Below, in pieces: positions 11,262 to 22,294 of a stretch of 64,000 nucleotides of DNA. The notes under the pieces were generated by a model, which worked only from the letters and a program-made list of their open reading frames with translations, was not told where the DNA came from and did no database searches. The translations under genes and the position numbers were made by a program. Source of the DNA: Skeletonema tropicum (lineage: Eukaryota; Bacillariophyta; Thalassiosirophyceae; Thalassiosirales; Thalassiosiraceae); contig CM074142.1 of NCBI GenBank assembly GCA_037178625.1, positions 1,798,001-1,862,000 on the forward strand, in the 5' to 3' direction. Every line of letters starts with the position of its first letter. Position 1 is the first letter of the stretch.

Positions 11262-12843
11262 ATCGTCAAGCCCCCACCACTCATTCACTCATGCTCTACT
11301 CAGTTTTATTCACGCACGCACCACTGCCCAGCTGCTGGAAAGTCCTCAATTTCTTTGTATTGTACCACACCTTTAAGTCAGGCGGCCTTTAAGCTTAGCA
11401 CATAGCAACTTGGGTTGTTTCCGTGCAGGCCACTGCATTGACTTGACACTGGCATACTATAGGTTTAGGCTCAGGCTTGTGTAGCTCTACATCCTCTCTT
11501 GCTTCTTTATATTACTCATATTGAAACTTCCAGGGGTACCACATTAGCTGCATGAGAACATTGCAAGTCATTATTTACTCTAGTGATTGCTCGAAGATGG
11601 ATGATTGATGATGTGCATTAGCTCAATGTGATGTGTGCACCGTAACACAATAAGGTAGATAATAGTAATAGTAGTGGTTCGAGCTTGCTCAATTGCTCAG
11701 TTAAAATTGTTATTGTACAGAGAACAATATATTTACATGACTCTAGAGAAGATTGGCGCTGCAATATATTCTTCAATAATAAAATCCTGCGAAGCCTACT
11801 GAGCATCGTTGCTCTCAACACGGCCTTTCATGCTATTGTGTCGGCTAACGAAGCAAGTGCAATATGCTCCCATCTCAAACTTACAGAGTGATCGTGTTTC
11901 GCCTGCTCCTGCACCTACGCATCGACGTCTGCAAGTCTGTAACCTCGAGCACACGGGCCGGTGCGAGTAGATGAGAAATACCAATCTAGAAGCCGTCATC
12001 TTCTTCGTAAAAAGCTGAATCTTCTCTTGCAAGCTTGGACTTGGAGGACATCTCTCGCTTAATGTTGCGTTTCAATGAGTTGCATTTCTGCCTTGGTGTA
12101 CATCAGAAATGTCCCTTCAAACTACTTTGATGACGAATGTGCAAGTCTCGTTCGTGGGGTTTACTTGAACTTCCGTAGTTTGAGGTCTTAGCTAGGTAGA
12201 CAACGACGACAACCAAGAGACTGGGCTGCATCCCCGTCTGATATATCGTGCGTGATGGCTTGAATTTTGGAAGAATTCGAAAGGGCGACGGTTTGGAAAA
12301 TTCCCAGTCTTGCCTATATCGATGAGATAGAGTAGGATGGCAATTGAATTTGAGGTTGAGTTCATGTCGATCAAAGTCATTTGAACAGCAATAATGATAT
12401 TGATAAGATTGGAAGTAACGGTGTCAATGATGAGAGACTGATGTGTTTGTGCAAACAGCTGTGGCGCTGCAACTACCTACGTAACTGACTATGTACTGTG
12501 ACGTTCTTGAATGATAACAATGCTTGCACCTACAGTGACACAAACCTCTCTACTTGCCCTCTACTATCTTCCGACTTTCCCTCATCGAACGAACTCCCTC
12601 CCTCTTAAGTAAACCTTTATCGTTGTCATCAAGATTGGCTTTCCAAAGAGCAAGTTTCAGTAGATTGTCTCCATCTCAGTAAACAACGAATGTTTGTAGG
12701 GAACCAAACGGCGAGTGATTAATTCCATCCAGTGCTTTATATTATTTCCTGCCTTTCTCAGATAATCATTATTTGAGTAGTATCCGATAAATGTGTACAC
12801 TTCATTGCTCAGCAAAGGGAAGAGTGTTAACAGCTTTCCGGGT

Positions 12844-12865
12844 ATGGTCGCGCATGCGCGACCAT
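12844..12865. repeat. 22-bp perfect palindrome
   Basis: ATGGTCGCGCA followed by its exact reverse complement, with no loop. It may be a protein-binding dyad; no function is shown. Confidence 0.9.
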
Positions 12866-13830
12866 TTTTGCCACCTACCAACTAGCTTCCTACGTAGTTA
12901 ATAAAATAGCAACAACTAACATTTAGAAGACGTTCAGTGCAGTTATGAAAAGCCAAGAAGCAGCTCTTTCCATCGGTGTAGTCCACCGATAACGAAGCTC
13001 GACTATTTTGGCGGTTACAATGCAGGAAAGGCAACGGGTCAACATTTTTGTGTGTCAAAAATCATCAAAAAAATAGCCGCCGGCCGCCGACCATGGCAGT
13101 TCTGGTGTTACTATGTCGCTTACAACCTGTTACATGCAGCATACCGCATATCCAACGAAAGCTCATGAAATACCAAACCGGATAGTGTGCGTAGCGTTGC
13201 ATGAGATGGACAATATCACCGTCAGATCACCCCCCATATGTAGGCGGTATTTTTCCCCATCACCGCATCGTCGGCCCTACACATAAGATAGGTATGGGAC
13301 GATTAAACCGGATCACCGACCGAACCAAGGCACCATACCTCGCGCATATGTTATTAGAAGAGATATGTATAGTCCGATCGGTTCGTAATAGCGTTTTATT
13401 GGCATAGAAGTGGCTATAGGAAGTGAGGCGGGTGCGTCGGGCGACGAAAAATATCGACCAAGTGTGTAGTACATAAGAGCATGGTATAAACAATGAATCC
13501 ATGAACCCAGCTGCAACAATCGACTAACAACTACCATTACTATTGATCCGTGGTGTTGGATTCATTAATATAGGCCATTGCTGTCAACAGGAGAGCATGG
13601 TAGGAAGCAGATCGGCCGCCATGGTTCGTAGGGAGAAGGTGTTTTTTGTTAGTATCCTCGATCTCCCTACTTCCAATCGATGCTATTGATAGATTAGATA
13701 GGAGATAAAAGATAATGATTAGAGTATTTCCGTACTCTACTTGTATCTACGTACGTGTAATCTAACACCCCCCCACAATTCGATATCACGTAGTCGATAT
13801 CGGATTGTACCAAATAGCATCTCTATCCTT

Positions 13831-14964
13831 TCAATAAAGGACAAAGGAAGTCCACTTTACAATGAGTGACGTGACCAAGTTGTCTCCAACATCATTGGGG
13901 TAATCAAGGGTTGTTTTTGTAACTGAATCATCTGGGTTACCCCGGTCGATCCCAGGATTCCACTGGCTACCATACAGACCCATTTGATCGCCTGAATGCA
14001 TTAAGGTAACGGGAATATCAGCCACTAGGTAACCTTCGTCAATCATAAACGACCACGGTTTTGCCTGCACTCCAGAGTTAGTTCCAATAATAAGCTGCTG
14101 ATCCACATCGTTCATCTTAGGTCCAATACATTTCCTCTGCTCAACATCGGTTGTCTTAGTTCCAATACAGTTCCGCTGCTTAACATCGGTTGTTTGAGTT
14201 CCAATACGTTTCCTCTGCTCAACTTCAGTTGTCTTAGTTTCAACACAATTCCACTGCTCAATTTCAATTTTGTTAGTTCCAATACGAGTCCTCTGCGCGC
14301 TATCATTCAGCACTATATCCGCTGCTGTAACCTCAGTCGGTTCAAGCTTCATGGAGCTCTCTTCTTCATCAGTATTGTATTCGTCCTCAACCTTCGGTTC
14401 AAGCTTCATGGAACTCTCTTCTTCATCAGTATTGTATTCGTCCTCAACCTTCGGTTCAAGCTTCATGAAACTCTCTTCTTCATCAGTATTGTATTCGTCC
14501 TCAACCTCAAATGCAATATGATTTCGCTGAGTTGCTGCTAAAAAAATCTTCCCCGCTGTTTCCAGGTCGTGTTGGAGTTGTGGAAGAGTTTCTACTAATT
14601 CCTCATACTCGTCACTGTCTTCATAATTAAATGGTTCATACTGAGTAGATTGCTCAGAGTCGTCAAAGGTGTTAATAAGAGTATCCAAGTTGTGTAGCAT
14701 GTTATCATGGGCTGCGTACACATCGTCGGCGTCCTCGACTGGTAAGTACCTAATTGATGTTGTTTGCTTTGTAGGAGGTGTGTCACTGATAAATGTTGGT
14801 GAATCTGCACGTAGTGTTGTTGCTCCGTTAATAATATTGTCATGGCATGTACCTTGTGGAGGTGTGGCAATGACAATTTTGTTTAATAGCGCATGAGTTG
14901 CGCCGCCAACAAATTCGTTGGTTGCCAAATTCACAAATGGAATTATGGCATAAATGAACTTCAT
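13831..14964 (-). CDS. 377-aa internal protein of the short-LTR element, copy 2
   Basis: Same length and repeat architecture as the ORF at 4235-5368: three VEDEYNTDEEESS-type 19-mers, then 14-residue TT.VEQRK.IGT repeats, then a unique C terminus. Visible differences are a few substitutions (for example AGKIF instead of AGEIF, QLI instead of HNI), with no frameshift or stop. The function is unknown. The lack of disabling mutations in both copies is the main evidence that this is a real protein and not a chance open frame. Confidence 0.75.
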   Translation of the reverse strand: MKFIYAIIPFVNLATNEFVGGATHALLNKIVIATPPQGTCHDNIINGATTLRADSPTFISDTPPTKQTTSIRYLPVEDADDVYAAHDNMLHNLDTLINTFDDSEQSTQYEPFNYEDSDEYEELVETLPQLQHDLETAGKIFLAATQRNHIAFEVEDEYNTDEEESFMKLEPKVEDEYNTDEEESSMKLEPKVEDEYNTDEEESSMKLEPTEVTAADIVLNDSAQRTRIGTNKIEIEQWNCVETKTTEVEQRKRIGTQTTDVKQRNCIGTKTTDVEQRKCIGPKMNDVDQQLIIGTNSGVQAKPWSFMIDEGYLVADIPVTLMHSGDQMGLYGSQWNPGIDRGNPDDSVTKTTLDYPNDVGDNLVTSLIVKWTSFVLY

Positions 14965-15026
14965 TGTTGGTGATTGTATAGGCTCTATAACCTGTTAGTA
15001 TCCTCGATCTCCCTACTTCCAATCGA

Positions 15027-15085
15027 GCTCCTGAATACCATCCTAAACTAATCACTTATTTATCTTTTAAAAAAAAAAAAAAAAA
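15027..15085 (+). repeat. Poly(A)-tailed 59-bp insert inside the 5' LTR
   Basis: It splits the LTR between CCAATCGA and TGCTATTGAT, which are contiguous in the other three LTR copies. It consists of 42 nt of unrelated sequence followed by 17 A. No target duplication is visible. Confidence 0.9.
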
Positions 15086-15690
15086 TGCTATTGATAGATT
15101 AGATAGGAGATAAAAGATAATGATTAGAGTATTTCCGTACTCTACTTGTATCTACGTACGTGTAATCTAACATTTTTTTTGCTAGATAATACTACGTACG
15201 ACGGTAAAAGGGGCTAGGAAGAATGTTGGCGCAAAAAACCTTATACCCGGAAAGCTGTTAAATAGTAGATTGGCAGTGCAGACATCGGACTCCTCTAGAT
15301 TCGTACTTTACCGCTTACTGAAATAGCTCGACAACTCAACGTCAACGGATTGCTCGCACAACCCCACTTTAGATTAAAACAAGCAACCCCGTTTAGGTGC
15401 GGTGCCGCTCTCGGGATGAACGTCCTGAAACGGCAACAGAGACGGCATCCAATGACACATATCGAGCTGGAGCCAATCCTATTATAGTCTCAGCAGATTG
15501 AACTCTTCGTGGGAAGCATTGCACTCGGCTCAGCAGCGCAAGCAGTGGACCAGTAGACGAAGTTGAAGCTACGACATACTTAGCTGAGAGGGGATAACGC
15601 TTCTCATGAAGATGGAGCCAAACGAGGATCAGCAGGTTGAACTCTTGACATCTTTCATATATACGTCTGGATGGCTGAAGATAGACGGAC

Positions 15691-15944
15691 GATGAGACAT
15701 ACAATACGACGCAGCCAGCTTCTTATCTTAATCACGACTTCTCTCAAGTGAATCGAAATTCGGCCACCAAACCTGAAAGAGCGCATTAATACATCTCTTC
15801 AAGCTATGCTATAGCTTCGTAGATGACCTTATTCCGCCAAGTAGTCAAAGGATGAGACATAATATATACAACCAGCGCAGCCAACTTCAATATCACGATT
15901 TCTTCTAATTGAAGTAAAATTTGGCGACCAAACCTGATAGAGCG
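15691..15944 (+). repeat. Two diverged direct repeats, period about 160 bp
   Basis: The block GCAGCCAGCTTCTTATCTTA...CCACCAAACCTGAAAGAGCG near 15716-15782 recurs, diverged, near 15876-15944 (GCAGCCAACTTCAATATCAC...). Further partial similarity occurs near 15600. No gene is assigned to 15178-17220. Confidence 0.6.
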
Positions 15945-17222
15945 AAAGGATTTCACCACTTCATCTTTCATATACATACATCTGGATGACATGTACCTCT
16001 AGAGAGAAGGATGACGAGACCACAATAACTTCTCACTCCTTGTCTAGATTATAGAGAGTAATTTTCTAACAGAGCTTGTTTCTCCATGTCACTAGCAGCA
16101 GCTCCATAAAGCAAAACAGGAGCAGCAGTGTAGGAGACGCCCGCATTGGTAGCAACACAAACAAGTCGTCCAATTGTGCCGCCGCCGCTGCCAAGGACAC
16201 TAAAAATGGTGCATCTCGAAATGAGGAAGATTTGTGATGTAAATTATTATGGTCAAAGGAGGAGCAGTGGAATCATTTTTTTGGTAGCGCCTATTTGAAC
16301 ATTGTTGCTTTAATTTCAGTGGAGGGATAAGAAGTGAAAGCAACAAGTAGACATGAAGTGGATCGAGCAAGTGCCACAATAGCAATAGAAGCAAGTACAT
16401 TCACTCTGAGAGTGATAGTGACAACACTTATATGAGTGAATTTCAAGAGAGCTAAGATGAAGATCGCATTGGACTCGTATTACATGGAACTAAAAGCAGT
16501 GTCATAAACTAGTTACATCTTTCAGAGGAATAATGAGAGGCATTATCTACCTACACCTCACTCCCCATCTGTGAAGGCGGAAACGCTGATCCCCGATCCC
16601 CGATCATTCCGCTAGAGAGATAGAGAGGCTGCAAATGTGCCAAATGATACCCGATAATGGGCTTTTGGAGCGCTACTTGGTGTCAGGTGTGACAGGATAG
16701 GCCCTCAACTGCTCAAACAACACGAAGAGTCTACACGTCAACAGGCTGTGCTTGGTCCAAATAGCGGTGGATGAATGGACGGTAGCTGGCTGGTCGATTG
16801 TGGTAAGTATGCCGTGTGTGGTGAAGAGTGTGCTCAGAGATGTAAACGTTGAACTGCTCTTGAGTCACAATGGAAGTAGGAACTACGAAGATGTCGAGTT
16901 GGGCAGGAAGATGTGTTGTTAGAAAGATAACTCGAAACGAAAAATAAAGACATGTCATCAAGAATCTATCGCTATTGACATCAAATTCTTTGGGGAAATA
17001 TGGGCGGGGGACGTCACACAAGATGCTGACAGGGTTCAAATAACCAAGGTACTTCCGCAGGCTACAGTCCCGGGGTCCTCTTCACCCTCCTAAAGGGATC
17101 ACTAGATCGCCCGCGCGAGTGCAACTCTCAGCTTTTCTCCCGATCAATCTCCACCTGTACGGAAACTGTGTGCTCTGGAACCCCAAACTCAGAGTGCGGT
17201 CCGAAGACGTTTAACATGCCCA

Positions 17223-17292
17223 GGGCCAATTTGTATAGCACCGGCTTCCACGGTGCTGGGCCAATTTATATAGCACCGGCTTCCACGGTGCT
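17223..17292 (+). repeat. Tandem 35-bp repeat, each unit with a hairpin
   Basis: Two adjacent units of GGGCCAATTT(G/A)TATAGC.. differ at one base. Each contains AGCACCG-GCTTCCA-CGGTGCT, a 7-bp stem with a short loop. Confidence 0.92.
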
Positions 17293-17594
17293 GAAGTTGT
17301 TGCTCGATCTCATCTACTGTTCTTCCCGATCATGAATCATGTAACTCACCTGTAACTGTAATCATCGGCCATCGGCTGCGGTCGCCAGAAAAGCGCCTGC
17401 TTCAAGGCGGCGGCGATGCGTGCGGGTGAATGCAGTTGGGAGGGGCGGTGGGATAGCGGCCGGCGAGCGGAGGGCGGAGAGTTGGCCGACATGGTGGTTT
17501 GGTAGTGAATGATGTTGACGGTTTGCTCGATGAAAAATTATGAGCTGTGCGCAGCAAGCAGAGGCAGCGGCATGTGGCTTGCGATAGCAATTTG

Positions 17595-17740
17595 CCATCC
17601 ATGATTGAATGAATGGCTGTGAGAGCGCCTCAAGATGCTGTCTGTCGGCATGATTGAATGAATGGCTTTGAGAGCTTTTGGTCGGCATGATTGAATGAAG
17701 CCATGAGAGCTGCTGCGGTTTGATGTCATGATTGAATTGT
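17595..17740 (+). repeat. Imperfect tandem repeats of CATGATTGAATGAATGGCT
   Basis: Four irregular units of (GG)CATGATTGAATGAATGGCT.TGAGAGC. They generate repetitive His/Ser-rich open frames on the minus strand (17362-17840), which I do not accept as genes. Confidence 0.8.
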
Positions 17741-18647
17741 CGAGCTCGACGGTGAGTTTTTGACTTCTGCGAGTCGGGTCGTTTTTCGGACAATTCGAGT
17801 ACCGAGTGAAGTTGAAGTTAAAATCATCACATTTTCGCATCAGTACGTAAGTACTTTTTTACTAAAAGTATTGTACATCAGTACGTACTTATTACCCAGG
17901 GCACATAAAAGAATGGGCTGCGTATCGATTTGATTAGGTTATCCCCTATTTGATTTTGGTAGAAGAAAAATCTAGATATGCAATGCAAGAAAGGCTGTTT
18001 TGGGTGATCCCCTAATAGTAAGTTGTTTGTTCTTCAATCACATCACCCATGAGGCCCGGCACACCAATTTCGCCACTAGTTAAAAAAAATTTTCCTGCCA
18101 TCCCCCTTTTGTGGGCTATCTGGACAGTACATAGATAATTTTACATGCTAAGTTTTTTTCTTCCCCCCGCTTGCCCCCTATTTCCCCGCTCAATCTCTGC
18201 ATAAAAAATTAGACCATGAAGACTCGCTCCGTAGAGAGAGTACTGAACTCCACAGGACATCCAATGCATAACATCGAACAAAAACAATACCAAGAACAGT
18301 TGCCGCACACCATATTCTACCGATCCCTACATTTTCAGCACTTCGCACAACCTCGATGTCACTCAAAATTGAGTGAACACTTAATCATCTTTATTGTACG
18401 GTCCTCGTGGCTTCTTTGTCTTTCTACATTGTGCCATGACGTCTGGGTTGATCAAACCAGCTCTCTTCTTTGCAGCAGTCTCGGCGTGCTTTATTGGGTC
18501 TTTTTCATATTTGCATTTCTCCTCAACTTTCTTCCTTTCAGTCTGATGGAACTGTTCTACCCATTCCTCAAGGCACAGACACAAGTCAGCGTGATTCTCG
18601 ATTGCTTCTAGTCCATGATCTTCTGCGTAGTGACGCTTTGTGTATCA

Positions 18648-19898
18648 TTATTGTTTTTTCAATAGATGAACTCGCGAGAGCGTCTCGACCACCTTCTTGA
18701 ACTCAGCTTTGATGTCTTGATATTCTGCCGTAATCTTCTCTTCATCTTTCTGTCCAGCTCGATGGTAGATAACTTTTACCCGAGGCATTGTATATCCTTC
18801 ATAGCTTTTGCGCTTCATATCCAGTAAGGAGCAGGCAATCTTTGCATCAAATTTTTGTCGAAGGTGTCTCATTATAGTATTCCATTGTTCATCTACCAAA
18901 CCAGCTTCAGTAAAGAGAGCTGCACTCTCAGTTGCATTTAACACACCAGTGACTGCATTTGCAGCATCAATAAACTCATCCTTATGATGCTTTGCTAGAT
19001 ATCCCGACAACCGAAGGGCTCCTACTTTTACATCTTCGTCAAGACAACCTACTACATTCTGCAGGAACGGATTTCTTCGGTGGTATGACTCGAATGCATC
19101 ATCTGACTTGTGTGAACGTACTGCAACTGCAGTTGTAGGTTTATTCTGTCGGAGTTGGAAATACTCAACCACATTCTTCTCTTTGGTGTGCTGCTGCTGC
19201 TGCTTTGCCACCATCTCCCCCAATATGCGTTTGAATCTATTGCAGTCTGTCTCGTCCGACAAGTCAAGATCTGCCAATCCATAACATTGAAGGAGTGGAA
19301 ATGGGTGGTGCGCTGATGTACATGGCTTTGCAGCTTCGCCGGTGTCAGCACATTCGGCAACATATTCGTCAGTGCATTCATCAGCGCATTCGTTGCTGTT
19401 GGCATCATCGCTGATATCAACATCGGTGTCGTTGCTACCGGTGTCACCCCAATCATCTTCCTCGTCATTTCGTTCTTCCTCAATCCTAAATTGCAAATCT
19501 TTATTCAGCCTCCGCCCAATCACACCAATGTTAGGGCAACGAGGTGGACTGAATTTTTCCTTCTTCGCTTGAAGTGGTGCGTTTGCATGCCAGTTATCAG
19601 TCTTAGGTCCAAGACGAATGTACCTCCGCTTACTTGTTCTTAAACAATTAGCTGATTCGACCTCTGCGTCAATGTCGTATTCATGGAGAAACTCTTTCCA
19701 TTTATCCTCAGTAGTAAAACTGATATCACCATCCGTGTTTTCTTTCACCAACTTACAGCTTTTCAATAAACATATCCAGTGGTCGTGTTCTATACCCACG
19801 AAGTTTTGTAATGACATTTTGTTCAATTGATCGATTTTATGCAACTCATAACTCATCCTCGTTTGTAAGTCGACGTACTTCTGATGCGGGGTAGTCAT
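18648..19898 (-). CDS. Unknown 416-aa protein, probably element-encoded
   Basis: Starts at ATG 19898 (MTTPHQKYVDLQTR) and ends LLKKQ. I do not recognise a catalytic domain. Visible parts are: an acidic, low-complexity stretch about residues 135-200 with many DE and ECAD-type repeats; a helical Q/K-rich block about 235-255; and a C-terminal region about 300-416 containing AGLVDEQWNTIMRHLRQKF, which resembles in style the LR-type N-terminal segments of some uncharacterised transposable-element proteins (inference). An overlapping open frame upstream (20118-19846) ends in a different frame of the same DNA. It may be a 5' exon or mark a frameshift. The gene lies inside the inverted repeats at 18060 and 20375. 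Confidence 0.6.
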   Translation of the reverse strand: MTTPHQKYVDLQTRMSYELHKIDQLNKMSLQNFVGIEHDHWICLLKSCKLVKENTDGDISFTTEDKWKEFLHEYDIDAEVESANCLRTSKRRYIRLGPKTDNWHANAPLQAKKEKFSPPRCPNIGVIGRRLNKDLQFRIEEERNDEEDDWGDTGSNDTDVDISDDANSNECADECTDEYVAECADTGEAAKPCTSAHHPFPLLQCYGLADLDLSDETDCNRFKRILGEMVAKQQQQHTKEKNVVEYFQLRQNKPTTAVAVRSHKSDDAFESYHRRNPFLQNVVGCLDEDVKVGALRLSGYLAKHHKDEFIDAANAVTGVLNATESAALFTEAGLVDEQWNTIMRHLRQKFDAKIACSLLDMKRKSYEGYTMPRVKVIYHRAGQKDEEKITAEYQDIKAEFKKVVETLSRVHLLKKQ

Positions 19899-20118
19899 CC
19901 GGACGATCCCAAATACGGTACCAATGGGATAACAATGAATTCTGGGATAGATATTGTAGTAGACCTGCTAATAATAATTCGGGGCTGTCTTGTGGACAAG
20001 CCTTGGCGTCGATTGTCTCCATTGCTCTTGGTGCCGAAAAAAGTTGGTGGGGTATGCAGCGCGTTGTTGTGTTTAGGAACGTACTATCTTGTCTTGAGTA
20101 TTCAATACACCCGGGCAC
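19846..20118 (-). CDS. Possible upstream exon of the 18.6-kb gene
   Basis: A 90-codon frame ending PDDYPASEVRRLTNEDEL that overlaps the start of the 416-aa ORF in another frame. It could be a frame-shifted 5' part of the same gene or noncoding leader; support is weak. Confidence 0.3.
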   Translation of the reverse strand: MPGCIEYSRQDSTFLNTTTRCIPHQLFSAPRAMETIDAKACPQDSPELLLAGLLQYLSQNSLLSHWYRIWDRPDDYPASEVRRLTNEDEL

Positions 20119-20399
20119 AAATCAAACCGGAAGTTGAATATAACGTATAGAATAGATTCGTAAATTTGGGCACTGTGATACCGAAAGGTGCAGAAGCTAT
20201 TAATGGTTATGATGGTGACTTCTTCGATGCTATTGCAAGCAAATAAAAAAAAATGACATAAATTGACACGCTGCTGCTAGTTAAATCTGTACGTAAGATC
20301 AGTATCTTATGTTATGGTAATTTAGTTTAGAGGTACAAAAAATAAGGTGGGAAAATGAGGTGCGAAATTGGTGTGCGCGCCCCCCACCTCTCAAAATCC

Positions 20400-21045
20400 A
20401 TCAAAATGCCTTCACCATGGTGGACTACTAGTAAAAATGAGGTCAATGAATATGCTTCTATTAGGCTAGTAATCGACAATACCCTCCCCTATTATGGCAT
20501 AGGATCTCCGAACCGCCGTTTATTTTCCTAATTGGGCATCGTCTGTTGTGAAAATGACTATGAACATAACCATCATCGTCGAGTTGGTCGGATCATGCAA
20601 TTATATTCCTACCATGTCAACGACAACACCATCGCCGTCGACGAACACAGAACAACTCCGCCGAACCGACATCAAAAATAATATCCACTATTGGTGAAAT
20701 ATTCTGCTCGACGATGCTTGTTATTTATTAATGGCGACCGTTTACAGTGACAAGTAATGGTGCAAAAATAATGTGTGGGTGTTGGGATCATTATTATTTG
20801 TACAGCCCATGTTGACGCATCCCAGCAACAACTAATGACTGGTTCTTCATTACTTAGTATTGGAGAGTAGTGAATCTGCGTTTAGTGCCTCGAAGGGGGG
20901 GGGGGTGTTAATTGCAGTGGGGGTATTCCGTAAAACTAATTTTGAACACAAGATACTACTTCGAGAGAGGGTGAGTTCAAGAGTGTACATGACGAAATGC
21001 CACTTGTGTTATTGTAATCACTAACTTGTTTTCAATTTTTTAACA
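20400..21045. other. No supported gene
   Basis: AT-rich intergenic sequence with a run of ten G near 20896. Nothing else recognised. Confidence 0.5.
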
Positions 21046-21804
21046 TCAATTTGAGCATCGGGGTGTGGTGCTGCTGGTCTCTTCGTATCGTTGCTCGTCT
21101 TCGACCCTGCGGGATTTGGGGTTGCCTCTCGCTTGGTCTCTCTGCTCTTCTTGTTCTTGTCGACGCCTGCTGGAGCATGCTTTCAAATTTGATCGCAGAG
21201 ACATGTCATGCTTTTGACAATGTTGTTCCTTCCACCGACGAAATACAACTGCAAACCTAGAGTGGATCATCTTCCGAAGAATAATTTGGTACACTTCCTC
21301 TATCGCATCTTGCCGGAAATTCATTGAGGGGGACTGACACAATGATACAAATTTGGAGTGGATGGATGAGTTGTGCATCACAAGATGTTTTCCATCCTTG
21401 AAACAAGAACGAAGGTTTTGTTTCATACGTTCCTGTGTAAATGCGTTGCGGATGACTTCCATGGCAAGGTGTTGATGGAAGGTGGTGGTGTCTTTATCAT
21501 CGGCGGCGGCATCAGTTTGGATAGTGTTGTTGCTAAAGTAATGACACATTCTTGACCAAATCAGTAACGTTATGTTACCATAGTGTGCTTTGGTGCCCTC
21601 TGGTGATATGTAGACAAACCGGTGCTGGTTGTAGGGATTAGGAGCACCCACTTTCACACCAGTTTCAAAGTGCATATTTCCCGGGGGTGATTCGTTTCTG
21701 TAAACTCTCGTCACTCTTGCATTGATGTTATGACGTTCCATGACATCTTCCTCTGTCATCCAGACCCCCATCGGACATATCGACGGCTCGGGTGTGACCG
21801 CCAT
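21046..21804 (-). CDS. Multicopy unknown protein (copy 1), 252 aa, internal deletion
   Basis: Unknown family, but a second copy lies at about 52562-53479, and similarity continues upstream of both starts (near 21960-22010 and 53590-53650). N terminus MAVTPEPSICPMGVWMTEED; C-terminal half basic, with Arg/Glu-rich repeats. Compared with copy 2, this copy lacks roughly 60 residues between the TTTFHQHL and AMEVIRNAF blocks (copy 2 has the EEYTMLKANPANITAAFEKG region there), so it is probably a deletion derivative even though its frame is open. The conserved block MHNSSIHSKFVSLCQSPSMN could be searched to find the family. It may belong to a transposable element or an expanded diatom gene family. 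Confidence 0.55.
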   Translation of the reverse strand: MAVTPEPSICPMGVWMTEEDVMERHNINARVTRVYRNESPPGNMHFETGVKVGAPNPYNQHRFVYISPEGTKAHYGNITLLIWSRMCHYFSNNTIQTDAAADDKDTTTFHQHLAMEVIRNAFTQERMKQNLRSCFKDGKHLVMHNSSIHSKFVSLCQSPSMNFRQDAIEEVYQIILRKMIHSRFAVVFRRWKEQHCQKHDMSLRSNLKACSSRRRQEQEEQRDQARGNPKSRRVEDEQRYEETSSTTPRCSN

Positions 21805-22039
21805 ATTGACGCACAGGCAGGATTGACGTCGGCGAATTACGTGTGCAGTGTTTGATGCTGGCTCGATGTGTAAGAGCCGTTGGCATTGTCATAATAATAT
21901 TATGTTTGTACAAAAGAGAGTGCGGCAAGCCTTCCGACATGCGACCGATTTTGAATTTTGAATTTTGCTACTAGCTAACTGTAAGTATTTGGAATCTACT
22001 GTACCTCTTGTACATAGACGAAGAACAATCGGGATCATA

Positions 22040-22227
22040 CAGTGAACCTCCGCGAACTAAACCCCTCTGCTTTAGGGGGGTCTGACTTTCGGAATAGTCA
22101 CATACTAATTCCCTAGTAACTACTAGTAGAAACGGGGAGGGGGGTCTAAATATTTTGGCTAGGCTGTGATTTGGAGGGGGGGTCTACTTAAGCCGAGTAG
22201 GGGGGTTTAGTTCGCGGAGGTTCACTG
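22040..22227. mobile_element. MITE, 188 bp, TA target (pogo/mariner-like ends)
   Basis: The inverted repeats begin CAGTGAACCTCCGCGAACTA (left) with the exact complement at the right end, flanked by TA on both sides (22038-22039 and 22228-22229). Ends of the CAGTGAACCTC type are known from pogo-like elements. No coding capacity. Confidence 0.92.
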
Positions 22228-22294
22228 TATGCTGATCATATTATGAGTGGTCTGTCTGCGACACGCAGCCCATTCTTTTATTGCCCTGTTACTA

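Larger units (their letters stand above)
10503..13640. other. Intergenic stretch without a supported gene
   Basis: Contains a hairpin (11206-11261) and a 22-bp palindrome (12844-12865), listed separately. The open frames are short, overlapping and without recognisable domains. Confidence 0.5.
13647..15172 (-). mobile_element. Short-LTR retrotransposon, copy 2
   Basis: Minus-strand copy of the element at 4084-5552. The 3' LTR is 13647-13767 (121 bp). The 5' LTR is 14993-15172, which is 121 bp plus a 59-bp insert at 15027-15085. It is flanked by TTTTT on both sides (13642-13646 and 15173-15177), consistent with a 5-bp target duplication. The G-rich purine tract precedes the 3' LTR. The internal ORF is intact and differs from copy 1 at only a few residues, so both insertions appear recent. 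Confidence 0.93.
18060..20375. mobile_element. Putative DNA transposon carrying the 18.6-20.1 kb gene
   Basis: CACACCAATTTCGC at 18060-18073 is matched by its exact complement at 20362-20375, with GC-rich sequence just outside both and a partial match continuing inward. The pair brackets one coding unit. I could not find a convincing target duplication, so the ends and the superfamily remain open. Confidence 0.5.

Noticed and set aside
17362..17840. 143-aa and 100-aa minus-strand frames
   Set aside because: Composition is dictated by the CATGATTGAATGAATGG tandem repeats and GC-rich flank; no domain.
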